Positions 1 to 8,674 of a DNA stretch of 64,000 bases are shown in pieces; the first letter of the stretch is position 1; each line of letters begins with the position of its first letter. The notes under the pieces are model-generated. The model ran no database searches, was not told the origin of the DNA, and worked only from the letters and a program-made list of their open reading frames with translations. The position numbers and the translations under genes were made by a program. The stretch comes from Asanoa hainanensis. Lineage in GTDB: Bacteria; Actinomycetota; Actinomycetes; Mycobacteriales; Micromonosporaceae. Where the stretch lies: NCBI RefSeq assembly GCF_900188485.1, contig NZ_FZPH01000001.1, positions 310,001 through 374,000 of the forward strand, written 5' to 3'.

Positions 1-542
1 AGCGGGTGTCGCTCGGCGCGCACGACTCCGGCACCGAGTTCACCTCGTCGCGGGCGCTCGCGCTCGGGCCCGTGGACGCCGACGGGCGCAACCTCAGCCA
101 GGCCGAGTCGGCCGCGGCCCTGCGCGCCGGCGAGATCGACGCGATGTTCTCGCTGACCGGGGTGCCCACGCCGGCGATCACGGAGCTCGCACAGCAGCGG
201 GCGATCCGGCTGATCCCGTTGGACCGCCAGGCCGACGCGCTGGTCACCGCCTATCCCGGCCCGTACGCGCCGGCGACGATCCCGGGCACCGCGTACGCCG
301 GGGTCCCCGCCACCCGTACCGTCGCGGTCCCGAACGTCCTCCTGGCCCGCAACGACCTGTCGTCCGACCTGGTCTACGCCGTCACCGACACGATCTTCAC
401 GCAGACGATCACCGCCGCGAGCCGTGGCGACGCCGAGGCCATCCCGGAGGCGTGGCAGATCAACGTGCGCACGGGCATCTCCACCGGCACGATCCCGCTG
501 CACCCGGGCGCGGCGCAGTGGTTCCGGGACCGCAAGCGCTGA
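1..542 (+). CDS. TAXI-family TRAP transporter solute-binding protein, C-terminal part (5' end outside window)
   Basis: The gene enters from the left edge; the frame is open from base 3 and stops at 540-542, giving about 180 residues. The text RVSLG..DSGTE at the start is the conserved ligand-loop stretch of TAXI (TRAP-associated extracytoplasmic immunogenic) binding proteins, followed by the usual QAESAAALRAGEIDAMF segment. Such proteins bind small carboxylates or amino acids outside the membrane and hand them to a TRAP permease, whose genes are not visible here. The next genes (a TctD/TctE-like pair and tctCBA) also concern carboxylates, so the neighbourhood looks devoted to organic-acid uptake. 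Confidence 0.85.
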   Translation, partial: RVSLGAHDSGTEFTSSRALALGPVDADGRNLSQAESAAALRAGEIDAMFSLTGVPTPAITELAQQRAIRLIPLDRQADALVTAYPGPYAPATIPGTAYAGVPATRTVAVPNVLLARNDLSSDLVYAVTDTIFTQTITAASRGDAEAIPEAWQINVRTGISTGTIPLHPGAAQWFRDRKR

Positions 543-583
543 GGGGCCGGTGACGGACCGCGAGCGCTGACGGACCGCGAGCG

Positions 584-1978
584 CTAAGCCTCGACCAACG
601 GCAGCGCCACGACCGCCGCGAAGCCGAAACCCGAGCCGTCCGGCCGGGGCAGGCCATCGTCCAACCGCACCGAACCGCCCGCCGCACCCACCAGGTCCGC
701 GCAGATCGCCAACCCGAGACCGGTCCCGGGTACGTTCTGGTGGCGCGGCGACCGCCAGAAGCGCCCGAGTACCTTGGCCCGGTCGGCCACCTCGATGCCG
801 AGGCCGTCATCGGCGACGACGATGGTCACGACAGAACCGTCCGACGACGCGGTCACCGAGACGACCGACGCGTCCGAGAGCCGCAGCGCGTTGCTGATCA
901 GCTCGTCCAGCACGCTGCCGAGCCCACCCGGCGGCTCCAACAACCGCAGTCCAGGCGGCGCCGACACCAACAAGGCCTGCCCCGCGGACAGCGTCAGTGC
1001 CCGCCACCGGTCGACCCGCGTGGCCAGCACCGCGTCCAGGTCGACGGGAGACGCCGTACGCATGCTCTCCATCCGGGCACTGGCCTGCAGCGCGTTGAGC
1101 ATCCGCTGCATCGCCTTGAGCTCGTCGACGGCGACGTCGAACACCGGTCGGCCCGGGTCGGTCAGGTGCGGCGACAGGCTCTCCACCGCCAGCCGCAACG
1201 AGGTCAGCGGGTTGCGCAACTGGTGCGACGCGTCCGAGACGAAGGCCCGCTGGCGCTGCACGGCGTTCTCGACCGCGTCCATCATGGTGTTGAACGACTG
1301 CGCCAGCCGGCGCAGCTCGACCGGCCCGGCCTCGGAGTCGGCGCGGATCGTCAGGTCACCCTCGGAGATCCGTGCGGTCGCCGCGTCGAGCTTGCGCACG
1401 GGCCGCAGCACCCAGGCGGACACCGGCCAGGCGACCGCGGCCAACGCCACCAGCGGCAGCAACCCGAGCCCGGCCAGCCGCCCCCAGCGGAGCAGAATCC
1501 GGTCCCGGGTCGAAGACAGGTCCGAGATGGTGACGACCGCGCCGACCACCTCGCTGTCGCGGCCGACCGGCTCCGCGACCACGAGCGCCGAGTCGTCCCA
1601 CGGCGCCCACTCGCCGGACGGCTCGGACCTGGTGCCGGCCAGCGCGGCGGTGACGATCCGGTCCAGGGCCGGCTCGGAGCGGGCCGCCTCCTCGTACGCG
1701 CCGGCCGGACCGAGCAGCACCGCCCCCGAGACGTCGATGACCACGACCGGGACGCCGTACAGGTCGTGGTAGCGGGACAGCTCCTGGCGTAAGGCCTCGG
1801 TGCGCCCGGTCGTCAGCGCGGTCTCGGCGAGGGAGGCGAACCGGCCCACGTCGTTGAGACGGTCGACATACGTCTCCTGCATCTCCCGCTCGGCGACGGT
1901 GACGCCCAGCGGCACCCCGAGCGCGGCGACGAGCAGCACCGCGAGCGGCACCAGGACGACCAGCAGCCGACGATGCAC
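584..1978 (-). CDS. Sensor histidine kinase (HAMP-HisKA-HATPase), TctE-like
   Basis: A 464-residue membrane sensor starting with GTG. A first membrane segment (about 5-27) and a second (about 168-192) bracket an external sensor domain, followed by a HAMP linker (about 190-245), the phospho-acceptor H-box with His252 in DASHQLRNPLTSLR, and an HATPase domain with an N-box (DELISNAL) and G-boxes (DDGLGIE, GTGLGLAI). It autophosphorylates and passes phosphate to the response regulator encoded just upstream in the same operon (6-nt gap). The pair is divergent from tctCBA, the arrangement of TctD-TctE tricarboxylate systems, so the signal may be a carboxylate. That ligand assignment is inference. 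Confidence 0.9.
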   Translation of the reverse strand: MHRRLLVVLVPLAVLLVAALGVPLGVTVAEREMQETYVDRLNDVGRFASLAETALTTGRTEALRQELSRYHDLYGVPVVVIDVSGAVLLGPAGAYEEAARSEPALDRIVTAALAGTRSEPSGEWAPWDDSALVVAEPVGRDSEVVGAVVTISDLSSTRDRILLRWGRLAGLGLLPLVALAAVAWPVSAWVLRPVRKLDAATARISEGDLTIRADSEAGPVELRRLAQSFNTMMDAVENAVQRQRAFVSDASHQLRNPLTSLRLAVESLSPHLTDPGRPVFDVAVDELKAMQRMLNALQASARMESMRTASPVDLDAVLATRVDRWRALTLSAGQALLVSAPPGLRLLEPPGGLGSVLDELISNALRLSDASVVSVTASSDGSVVTIVVADDGLGIEVADRAKVLGRFWRSPRHQNVPGTGLGLAICADLVGAAGGSVRLDDGLPRPDGSGFGFAAVVALPLVEA

Positions 1979-1984
1979 CCCGGC

Positions 1985-2668
1985 TCAGCCGATCAGCTCC
2001 GGCGCCTCGGCGAGGAGCCGGTAGCCGACGCCGTGGATCGTGCGGATCAGCACGTCCGGGCCGAGCTTGTGGCGCAGCGCCGCGATGTGGGTGTCCAGGG
2101 TGCGGCTCGACGACTCCCAGGTGGCGCCCCAGATCAGGTCGAGGATGACGTCGCGGCTGACCACGTTGGGCGCCCGGCGGGCCAGCAGCAGGAGCAGCTC
2201 GAACTCCTTGCGGGTCAGCGTGATCGGCGTGGCGGCGACGCTGACCTCGCGGGTGCCGACACCGATCCGCATCGGACCGACGACGAGCGGCCCGTCGGGA
2301 TGGGTCGCGGCGCGGGCCGCCCGGGTGCGGCGCAGCACGGCGTCGATCCGGGCCAGCAGCTCGGGGACGCCGAACGGCTTGACGATGTAGTCGTCGGCTC
2401 CCGCGCGCAGGCCGCGTACCCGCTCATGCTCTTCGGACCTGGCCGTGACCGCGATGACGGCGGTCTCGGGTCGGTCGCGCAGGCGGCGGATCACCTCGAT
2501 GCCGTCACCGTCGGGCAACCCCAGGTCGACCAGGACCACGTCGGCGGGCTCGGCGCGGGCCGCCTCGGCCGCGGTCGCGATGCGGTGCACCTCGAAGCCC
2601 GCCTGGACCAGGACGGTCACCAGGCCCCGCGCCACGCGGTCGTCGTCCTCGATGACCGTAATCCGCAT
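1985..2668 (-). CDS. OmpR/PhoB-family response regulator, TctD-like
   Basis: A 227-residue two-domain regulator. The receiver domain (1-115) shows the acidic pocket EDDD at 7-10, the phospho-acceptor Asp48 in VLVDLGLPDGDG, and Lys in the VKPF motif. The C-terminal winged helix (about 130-220) ends with the typical RTIHGVGYRL. It lies 6 nt upstream of the sensor kinase and is divergent from tctC with 139 bp between the start codons, so it most likely controls tctCBA. That intergenic region probably holds both promoters, but I could not pick out a convincing binding repeat. Confidence 0.92.
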   Translation of the reverse strand: MRITVIEDDDRVARGLVTVLVQAGFEVHRIATAAEAARAEPADVVLVDLGLPDGDGIEVIRRLRDRPETAVIAVTARSEEHERVRGLRAGADDYIVKPFGVPELLARIDAVLRRTRAARAATHPDGPLVVGPMRIGVGTREVSVAATPITLTRKEFELLLLLARRAPNVVSRDVILDLIWGATWESSSRTLDTHIAALRHKLGPDVLIRTIHGVGYRLLAEAPELIG

Positions 2669-2807
2669 ACCGGCGGATTGTACGGCCCGACAACCATCCG
2701 GTCAGCCATCGAGTTCTTGGGATTCCTCTGACACCATGAGCCGCCGCGCCAGCCGAAACTGGTGCCGCGCATCGACGAAGTTGAACGCTCTGACGAGGAG
2801 GGCGCAT

Positions 2808-3833
2808 ATGAGACGGACAAGCCGCGCCGCCGCGGGGTTCATCGCCGCGGTCGGCGTCCTGGCGCTTGTCGCCGCCTGTTCCGACAACGGGGGCGGCTCG
2901 GGCAACGGCAGCGGGGGCAACGCTTCGAACTACCCGAACCAGAACATCACGTTCGTCGTGCCGTTCAGCGCGGGCGGACCGACCGACACCGTCACCCGGA
3001 TGATCGCCGAGCCGATGGGCAAGAAGCTCGGCGCGCAGATCGTCGTCCAGAACGTCGAGGGCGCGGGCGGCACGGTCGGCGCGGGCGAGGTCGCGCGGGC
3101 GGACCCGGACGGCTACACCGTGCTGATGCACCACATCGGCATGTCCACGGCGCCGGCGCTGTACGCGAACCTCGACTACAAGCCGCTCGAGGACTTCGAG
3201 ATGGTCGGGCTGGTCACCGAGGTGCCGATGACGGTCGTCGCGCGCAAGGACTTCGCGCCGGCGACGTTCCAGGACCTGGTGGCGTACGTGAAGGCCAACT
3301 CCGACAAGGTGACGCTGGCCAACGCCGGCATCGGCGCGGCGTCGCACCTGTGCGGCCTGCTGTTCCAGTCCGCCGCGGGCGTCAAGCTCCAGGAGGTCCC
3401 GTACCAGGGCACCGGCCCGGCGCTGACCGACCTCGTCGGCGGCCAGGTCGACTTCATGTGCGACCAGACGACCAACACCAGCGGTCAGATCACCGCGGGC
3501 AAGGTGAAGGCGTACGCGGTGACCACGCCGGAGCGGGTGAAGAGCCTGCCCGACGTGCCGACCACGGCCGAGTCCGGCATGCCCAACCTGCAGGTCAGCG
3601 TGTGGCACGGCCTCTACGTGCCGAAGGGCACGCCGCAGGAGGTCGTGCAGAAGCTGTCGGAGGCGCTCAAGGTCGCGCTGGCCGACCAGGCGGTCATCGA
3701 CCAGATGGCCAAGCTCGGCACCGCGCCCGTCCCCGCGACGGACGCGACCCCGGAGGCGCACCGCGCGCACCTGGACGAGCAGCTCAAGACCTGGGCGAAG
3801 ATCATCGCCGACGCCGGGGTCAAGGCCTCCTGA
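2808..3833 (+). CDS. tctC: Tripartite tricarboxylate transporter substrate-binding lipoprotein (TctC/Bug family)
   Basis: The start is set at ATG 2808 because GAGGAG lies 7 nt upstream and a lipoprotein signal follows immediately (charged RR start, hydrophobic core, lipobox VAAC with Cys24); the frame is open further upstream but has no signal there. The mature part shows Bug/TctC hallmarks: FVVPFSAGGPTDTVTR near residue 50, GAGGTVGAGEVARADPDGYT, and the late VPTTAESG motif. It captures a carboxylate outside the membrane for TctAB. It is the first gene of the tctCBA operon, with 2 nt to tctB. The exact substrate cannot be read from the sequence. Confidence 0.93.
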   Translation: MRRTSRAAAGFIAAVGVLALVAACSDNGGGSGNGSGGNASNYPNQNITFVVPFSAGGPTDTVTRMIAEPMGKKLGAQIVVQNVEGAGGTVGAGEVARADPDGYTVLMHHIGMSTAPALYANLDYKPLEDFEMVGLVTEVPMTVVARKDFAPATFQDLVAYVKANSDKVTLANAGIGAASHLCGLLFQSAAGVKLQEVPYQGTGPALTDLVGGQVDFMCDQTTNTSGQITAGKVKAYAVTTPERVKSLPDVPTTAESGMPNLQVSVWHGLYVPKGTPQEVVQKLSEALKVALADQAVIDQMAKLGTAPVPATDATPEAHRAHLDEQLKTWAKIIADAGVKAS

Positions 3834-3835
3834 CG

Positions 3836-4297
3836 ATGGAACGTCGAAAGTCACTGGCGGACGTGATCGCTGGGGGAATCTTCGTCCTGATCGGTGGCGC
3901 GTTCGTGGTGGGGGCGCTCAGCTACTCGCTGGGCACCCCACTGCGGATGGGCCCCGGCTACTTCCCGGTGCTGGTCGGCGGCGTCATGACCGCGCTGGGC
4001 CTGGCGATCGTCGTGAAAGGACTGGTCGCCGGCGACGTGGTCACGCTGACCGCGGTGCCCTGGCGGGCGATCGCGGCCATCGTCGTCGCCGTGGTCTTCT
4101 TCGGCTTCACCGTGCGGCGCCTCGGCTTCGTGCCGACGTCGTTCGTGACCGCCCTGCTCACGACGCTGGCCAGCTCCCGCGCACGCCCGTGGTGGGCGCT
4201 CGCCGTGGCGGCCGGCCTGACCCTTGGCGCGACGCTCATCTTCGTCGTCGGGCTCCAGCTGCGGATCCCGCTGTTCGGCCCGTGGCTCCAGTTCTGA
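3836..4297 (+). CDS. tctB: Tripartite tricarboxylate transporter small membrane subunit TctB
   Basis: A 153-residue protein with four hydrophobic segments (about 10-30, 42-62, 75-93 and 117-140), the size and topology of the TctB small subunit, and the family's G-P-G-Y-F-P motif (MGPGYFPVLVGG) at the second helix. It sits 2 nt after tctC and 20 nt before tctA. It is thought to assist assembly or stability of the TctA channel. Sequence conservation is low in this family, so the operon position contributes much to the call. Confidence 0.9.
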   Translation: MERRKSLADVIAGGIFVLIGGAFVVGALSYSLGTPLRMGPGYFPVLVGGVMTALGLAIVVKGLVAGDVVTLTAVPWRAIAAIVVAVVFFGFTVRRLGFVPTSFVTALLTTLASSRARPWWALAVAAGLTLGATLIFVVGLQLRIPLFGPWLQF

Positions 4298-4317
4298 CGC
4301 GCAACCCGGATTGAGGC

Positions 4318-5823
4318 ATGGAACTTCTCGACAACCTCGCGCTGGGCTTCTCGACCGCGTTCCTGGTCCAGAACGTCCTGTGGTGCTTCGTGGGCGTGCT
4401 GCTCGGCACGGCCGTCGGTGTGCTGCCCGGCATCGGCCCGACGGCGACGGTGGCGATGCTGCTGCCGATCACGTTCAACTTCGAGCCGGTTACGGCCCTG
4501 ATCATGCTGGCCGGGATTTATTACGGTGCGCAGTACGGCGGGTCCACGACGGCGATCCTGATCAACCTGCCGGGTGAGTCATCGGCGGCGGTCACCGCTC
4601 TGGACGGTCACGAGATGGCCCGGCAGGGGCGGGCCGGGCCCGCGTTGGCGGCGGCGGCGATCGGGTCGTTCTTCGCGGGGACCGTCGCCACGGTCATCCT
4701 GGCCGTCGCGGCGCCGCCGTTGGCTGACGTCGCGCTGAAGTTCGGGCCGGCGGAGTACTTCTCGCTCGTACTCCTCGGCCTGATCGTGTCTATTGCTCTC
4801 GCCCGGGGTTCCGCCCTGAAGGCGCTCGCGATGATCGCGCTGGGGATCCTGTTCGGGACGGTCGGGCAGGACATCTACACGGGTACGCCGCGGTTCACGT
4901 TCGACGAGCGTTCGTTGTACGGCGGGATCGACTTCGTGTCGGTCGCGGTAGGCCTTTTCGGCGTCGCGGAGATCCTGCGGAACCTGGAGAACGAGTCGAC
5001 GCGGTCGGCGGTGATCTCGAAGGTCCGCAACCTGTGGCCGACGCGGGAGGACCGGCGCCGGCTGGTCGGGCCGATCCTGCGGGGCACGGGCCTCGGATCG
5101 GCTTTGGGCGTGCTGCCCGGCGGCGGGCACGTGCTGGCGTCGTTCACGTCGTACGCGGTGGAGAAGCGGGTCTCGAAACGCCCGCAGGAGTTCGGCCGCG
5201 GCGCGATCGAGGGGGTGGCGGGCCCCGAGTCGGCGAACAACGCGGCGGCCCAGACGTCGTTCATCCCGCTGCTGACGCTGGGTCTGCCCGCCCACCCGGT
5301 GATGGCGCTGATGGTGGGCGCGTTCATCGTGCACGGCATCACCCCGGGCCCGAACGTCATCAACGACGAGCCGGCCCTGTTCTGGGGCCTGATCGCCTCA
5401 ATGTGGATCGGCAACGTCCTACTGGTCCTGCTGAACCTGCCCCTGATCGGCATGTGGGTCCAAATGCTCCGCATCCCATACGCGGTCCTGTTCCCAATGA
5501 TCATCCTGCTCGCCGCGATCGGCACGTACTCCCTGAACTTCAACTCCTGGGACGTGTACGCGATCGTCTTCTTCGGCCTACTGGGCTACATCCTGATCAA
5601 ATGCGGCTGCGAACCCGCGCCGATGTTGCTGGGCTTCGTCCTTGGGCCGCTCTTGGAAGAACACCTCCGCCGAGCCCTGATCATCTCCCGCGGCGACGCG
5701 ACGGTCTTCCTGACCCGTCCGATCTCCGCGGTCCTGCTGGTGGTGGCGGTGGCGGCCTTGGTCGTCGCAGTGCTCCCAACAATCCGCAAACGACGCGAGG
5801 AGGTCTTCACCGAGGAGGAGTAG
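4318..5823 (+). CDS. tctA: Tripartite tricarboxylate transporter large permease TctA
   Basis: A 501-residue membrane protein with about 11-12 hydrophobic segments. The glycine-rich TctA signatures are present: VLPGIGPTATVAMLLPITF near residue 40, YYGAQYGGSTTAILINLPGE near residue 65, and the second-half copy LGVLPGGGHVLASF..Y..EK near residue 265, followed by GPESANNAAAQ. It forms the ion-coupled transport channel and ends the tctCBA operon. Length and motif spacing match the family, so the gene looks intact. Confidence 0.95.
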   Translation: MELLDNLALGFSTAFLVQNVLWCFVGVLLGTAVGVLPGIGPTATVAMLLPITFNFEPVTALIMLAGIYYGAQYGGSTTAILINLPGESSAAVTALDGHEMARQGRAGPALAAAAIGSFFAGTVATVILAVAAPPLADVALKFGPAEYFSLVLLGLIVSIALARGSALKALAMIALGILFGTVGQDIYTGTPRFTFDERSLYGGIDFVSVAVGLFGVAEILRNLENESTRSAVISKVRNLWPTREDRRRLVGPILRGTGLGSALGVLPGGGHVLASFTSYAVEKRVSKRPQEFGRGAIEGVAGPESANNAAAQTSFIPLLTLGLPAHPVMALMVGAFIVHGITPGPNVINDEPALFWGLIASMWIGNVLLVLLNLPLIGMWVQMLRIPYAVLFPMIILLAAIGTYSLNFNSWDVYAIVFFGLLGYILIKCGCEPAPMLLGFVLGPLLEEHLRRALIISRGDATVFLTRPISAVLLVVAVAALVVAVLPTIRKRREEVFTEEE

Positions 5824-6102
5824 GACGCCCACTGAACTCGGGCGAGATCGCGGTCTCGAAGGGGTAGTGACCCTCAAAGACAGCGCCAAACCCAGTCGTC
5901 GAGGTCGGCAACGCGCAGCGGGCGAGGGGCATCGTCAGCATGAGCCGCAACGACAGTGGGATCGCGCCTTCGCTCGAAGCCAGGCTGGACGTGTGAAGTC
6001 GTGTCGCTCCGCGGACACAAACCCGATTTCGCGGCGGCGGCGATTGAAGACCATGGCCTTAAGCACCCGACGGTAAGGGCGCGCCCTCGTGGAGGCCCTA
6101 AA
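5824..6102. other. Stretch without a convincing gene between tctA and the Mth938-domain gene
   Basis: About 280 bp with no reading frame resembling a known family on either strand. Short open frames exist (for example 5867-6076 plus) but their translations are rich in Arg, Gln and Ser and look like noncoding GC-rich sequence. Local base composition is less extreme than in the flanking genes. It may hold the remains of a decayed gene or of the 5' end of the following gene. Confidence 0.4.
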
Positions 6103-6429
6103 GTGGGGCCGCCGCAAAACGAAGGCCTGGGCACTGTCAAGGACGCGAAGCTGTACCCCGGCGGCGGCCGGGACTGGAACGAGATGGGCACCCGCCATCG
6201 CCCGGGCATCCAAACCGCCGACGTCGAGGAACTAGTCACAGCCGGCGCTACGACAGTCGTGCTCTCCCGCGGCATGGACCAGGTCCTGGAAGTAACCCCC
6301 GAGGCATTGACCTGGCTGGAAAAACGCGGCGTGACCGTGCACGTGGCCCAAACCCGAGCCGCCGTAGCGACCTACAACGCCCTGATCGCGACCACCGCCG
6401 TCGGTGGCCTCTTCCACTCCACCTGCTGA
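6103..6429 (+). CDS. Mth938-like (DUF498) domain protein with an abnormal, possibly frameshifted 5' end
   Basis: From about base 6121 the frame reads as an Mth938-type domain: GLGTVKDAKLYPGGGRDW, GTRHRPGIQ, ADVEELVTAGA, VVLSRGMDQVLEV, and the C-terminal AGLFHSTC. Family members are about 120 residues and begin with a short strand containing WGR just before this point. Here the WGR codons occur in another frame (6104-6112, in a frame that could start at GTG 6089). GTG 6103 is the nearest in-frame start; an ATG at 5956 would add about 50 residues unlike the family. The usual W-D-W after GGR is also shortened to W-N. Function of the family is unknown. The gene may be decaying. Confidence 0.6.
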   Translation: MGPPQNEGLGTVKDAKLYPGGGRDWNEMGTRHRPGIQTADVEELVTAGATTVVLSRGMDQVLEVTPEALTWLEKRGVTVHVAQTRAAVATYNALIATTAVGGLFHSTC

Positions 6430-6436
6430 CCCACCC

Positions 6437-7018
6437 TCAACGGCGCACCTGATAGCTCAGGTGGAGCACCCGGTTGCTCTGGAGCACCACGTCCGGGTCC
6501 GCTAACAGGTGTTGTGCCTGGACCGACCCGAAGAAGCGCTTGCCGGATCCGAACACCACGGGTACGACGTCCATGCGCACCTCGTCGACCAGGCCCGCGG
6601 CGAGCGCCTGGCCGCCGACGTCGCCGGCGGCGACCTCGACGATGCGGTCGCCCGCGAGTTCCTGTGCCTTGGCCACCGCCGCCTCGACGCCGTCGACGAA
6701 GTGGAACGGCGCCTCGGGGTCCCAGCCCTCGGGTGCCGGCCGGTGCGTCACGACGACCACGTGGTCGATCCCGCTCGGCGGCTTACCGTCCCAGCCGTCC
6801 GTCAGGTCGAAGACGTGGCGGCCGGCGATCGTCACGCCGATCTGGTCCCAGTACGGCCGGGTGTAGTCGTACGACGTCTGCGACACCTTGACGTAGCCGC
6901 TCTCGTCCAACGGGACGTCACCGCTGGTCAACCAGTCGAACAACGGGCCTGGCTGGTCCTTCTCGTCCGCGATGAAGCCGTCCACGGACACCGAGCTGTA
7001 CATGACCACCTTGCCCAC
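6437..7018 (-). CDS. Dihydrofolate-reductase-like (RibD C-terminal domain) protein
   Basis: About 193 residues from GTG 7018, chosen because AAAGGAG lies 8 nt upstream and the conserved start of the domain (VVMYSSVSVDGFIA) follows. The family uses NAD(P)H in a DHFR-like fold; hallmarks are S-x-D-G near the N terminus, GRHVFDLTDGW in the middle, VEVAAGDVGGQAL as the nucleotide-binding GG stretch, and GLVDEVRMDVVPVVFGSGKRFF near the C terminus. Stand-alone members occur widely in actinobacteria and their substrate is usually unknown. It is convergent with the preceding gene (7 bp) and shares a strand with the AraC gene upstream of it. Confidence 0.88.
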   Translation of the reverse strand: MGKVVMYSSVSVDGFIADEKDQPGPLFDWLTSGDVPLDESGYVKVSQTSYDYTRPYWDQIGVTIAGRHVFDLTDGWDGKPPSGIDHVVVVTHRPAPEGWDPEAPFHFVDGVEAAVAKAQELAGDRIVEVAAGDVGGQALAAGLVDEVRMDVVPVVFGSGKRFFGSVQAQHLLADPDVVLQSNRVLHLSYQVRR

Positions 7019-7084
7019 AGCGCTCTCCTTTGGTTTGGGTTGCCCCAAGCTAGCGCGCCGATGGGGGGTCGCTCTTGTAAGAAA

Positions 7085-7930
7085 TCAATCGGCCGGCAGC
7101 GGCCAGCCCTCCAGCACGTGGCCGGGATGTTCGCGCAGGAACCGCTGCCGGACCTCGACGTACCGCGTGGGCGTGAGCCCGGTGAACGCCCGGAACTCGT
7201 GGCCGAAGTGCGCCTGGTCGAAGTAGCCGGCGCGAGCGGCGAGCTCGCCCCAGTCGATCGGTCCGGCCGGGTCGATCGTCAACATGGTCGTGGTGAAGCG
7301 GTAAGAGCGGGCCAGCCGCTTCGGAGTGACGCCCACGAGCGACTTGAACCGCTGCGCCAGATGCGTGCTGCTGACACCGGCCGCCGTACGCAGGTCGCCG
7401 ATCGCCACCGCCCCGCCCGTCGCGGCGATGACGCTGCCCGTGTGACGGACCAGCCCCAGGCCGGCGGTCTCGCCCAGCCGGCGCATCAGCTCCTGCTCGA
7501 GCAGCGTCAGCATCTCGTGCGGCCCGTCCGCGGCGGCCAACCGGTCGCGCAGCCCGGCGACGGCGGGACGGCCCCACACCTGCTCGATCGTCACGGGCCG
7601 GTCGCACAACTCGGCCGCGGGCATCGGCAGGAACGGCGCCAGCCCCCACGGCTTGACGTGCGCACCGACGGACCGGGTCGGGATCGGGTAGCCGAACTCG
7701 TACGCGCGAGTGGGCATGGTGACCACGCAGCCGTCGGCGTAGTCGGCCGACTCGAGGTCGCCGCCGGCGCGAATCCGGAACGGCGCGCCGAGGTTGACGA
7801 TGAGCAACGCCCCCGGCGCCGGCGGCAACATCAGCCGGGCGTACGGCGGCACACCCTCCAGGTAGTAGAGGTCGTCGATCAGCCGGTCCAGCGGCGGCCG
7901 CGGCACTCTGGACACGTACTCCACAGACAC
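7085..7930 (-). CDS. AraC-family transcriptional regulator
   Basis: 281 residues, GTG start. The N-terminal half (1-150) is a cupin-like effector domain of the type found in actinobacterial AraC regulators (PPAPGALLIVNLG, VGAHVKPWGLAPFL). The C-terminal half carries the double helix-turn-helix: first helix pair around IGDLRTAAGVSSTHLAQRFKS, second around WGELAARAGYFDQAHFGHEF, ending with the family's FRAFTGLTPTRYV. It lies 66 bp upstream of the DHFR-like gene on the same strand and may regulate it; that link is inference. Confidence 0.9.
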   Translation of the reverse strand: MSVEYVSRVPRPPLDRLIDDLYYLEGVPPYARLMLPPAPGALLIVNLGAPFRIRAGGDLESADYADGCVVTMPTRAYEFGYPIPTRSVGAHVKPWGLAPFLPMPAAELCDRPVTIEQVWGRPAVAGLRDRLAAADGPHEMLTLLEQELMRRLGETAGLGLVRHTGSVIAATGGAVAIGDLRTAAGVSSTHLAQRFKSLVGVTPKRLARSYRFTTTMLTIDPAGPIDWGELAARAGYFDQAHFGHEFRAFTGLTPTRYVEVRQRFLREHPGHVLEGWPLPAD

Positions 7931-7979
7931 AGCATCACGGCGACCCTGTCCCCGATCAACCCCGCCCGCAGAGGTGCTC

Positions 7980-8531
7980 TCAATGCCACCGGCTCATCCA
8001 GTCCCCCGGGTGGGTGACGCGGAAGTCGGCCAGGGCCTCGTCCGTGCGGGCCGCGATCATGATGAGGTCCTGTGATCGCCGGAGGATCACGTCGGGGCTC
8101 ACGTGCCACGGTGCGTTCCACTCCATGGCCGGCAGGATCGTGGACAGCGGCGTGAAGGCGTCGAACAGCTCCCCGTCGTAGTCCGTCAGCTTCCGGCAGT
8201 CGTGACGGTCTCCGGCCTCCACCGCCTCCCAAAGAACCAGCTCGACCAAGCTGAGAGAGAAGCGATCGGTGTACGGCTGCGGCCGGTGCGGGAAGTTGAC
8301 GTAGACCGGCGGGTCGTCGCGCCACGGTCGTAGTGGCACCGAGAAGAACGCGGTCGCCTGGTGGGTGCACCTGAAGGTCAACATCCCGTCGTCGTACGAG
8401 AGCTCCTCCAGCTCGTACAACGCGCCTTGTCGGCTCGTCAGGTCCGGGTTGTTGCCGATGAGCTGGTATGCCTGCCGGACCACCTCCGGGAGCTCGAGCG
8501 CGCCCAAACCGGCCACGATGTCGAACCCCAT
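7980..8531 (-). CDS. SUKH/SMI1-KNR4-like protein, function unknown
   Basis: 183 residues, no signal peptide. The central part (LPEVVRQAYQLIGNNPDLT, then LEELSYDDGMLTFRCTHQ, then DDPPVYVNF) follows the SUKH pattern: a conserved helix around the Y-x-L-x-G-x-x-P, a strand with DDG-x-L-x-F, and a late DPPVY. SUKH proteins often act as immunity partners of polymorphic toxins, but many actinobacterial members stand alone. No toxin gene lies next to it. The similarity is by eye and moderate. Confidence 0.55.
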   Translation of the reverse strand: MGFDIVAGLGALELPEVVRQAYQLIGNNPDLTSRQGALYELEELSYDDGMLTFRCTHQATAFFSVPLRPWRDDPPVYVNFPHRPQPYTDRFSLSLVELVLWEAVEAGDRHDCRKLTDYDGELFDAFTPLSTILPAMEWNAPWHVSPDVILRRSQDLIMIAARTDEALADFRVTHPGDWMSRWH

Positions 8532-8674
8532 GGCGCGACAGCATAGGAGTCAGTTGGCCGACACCGTGCAACTCCCGGCCGGGACAGGTCGTCACCTTGC
8601 ATATGGACAGCCGTCGTCCGGGTTTGGAGGATGGACACGGCTGGACGGTGCGCGACGACTCACGGGGGGCCATC

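Noticed and set aside
5867-6076. Small plus-strand frame of 69 codons
   Set aside because: No recognisable family, noncoding-like composition, no ribosome binding site.
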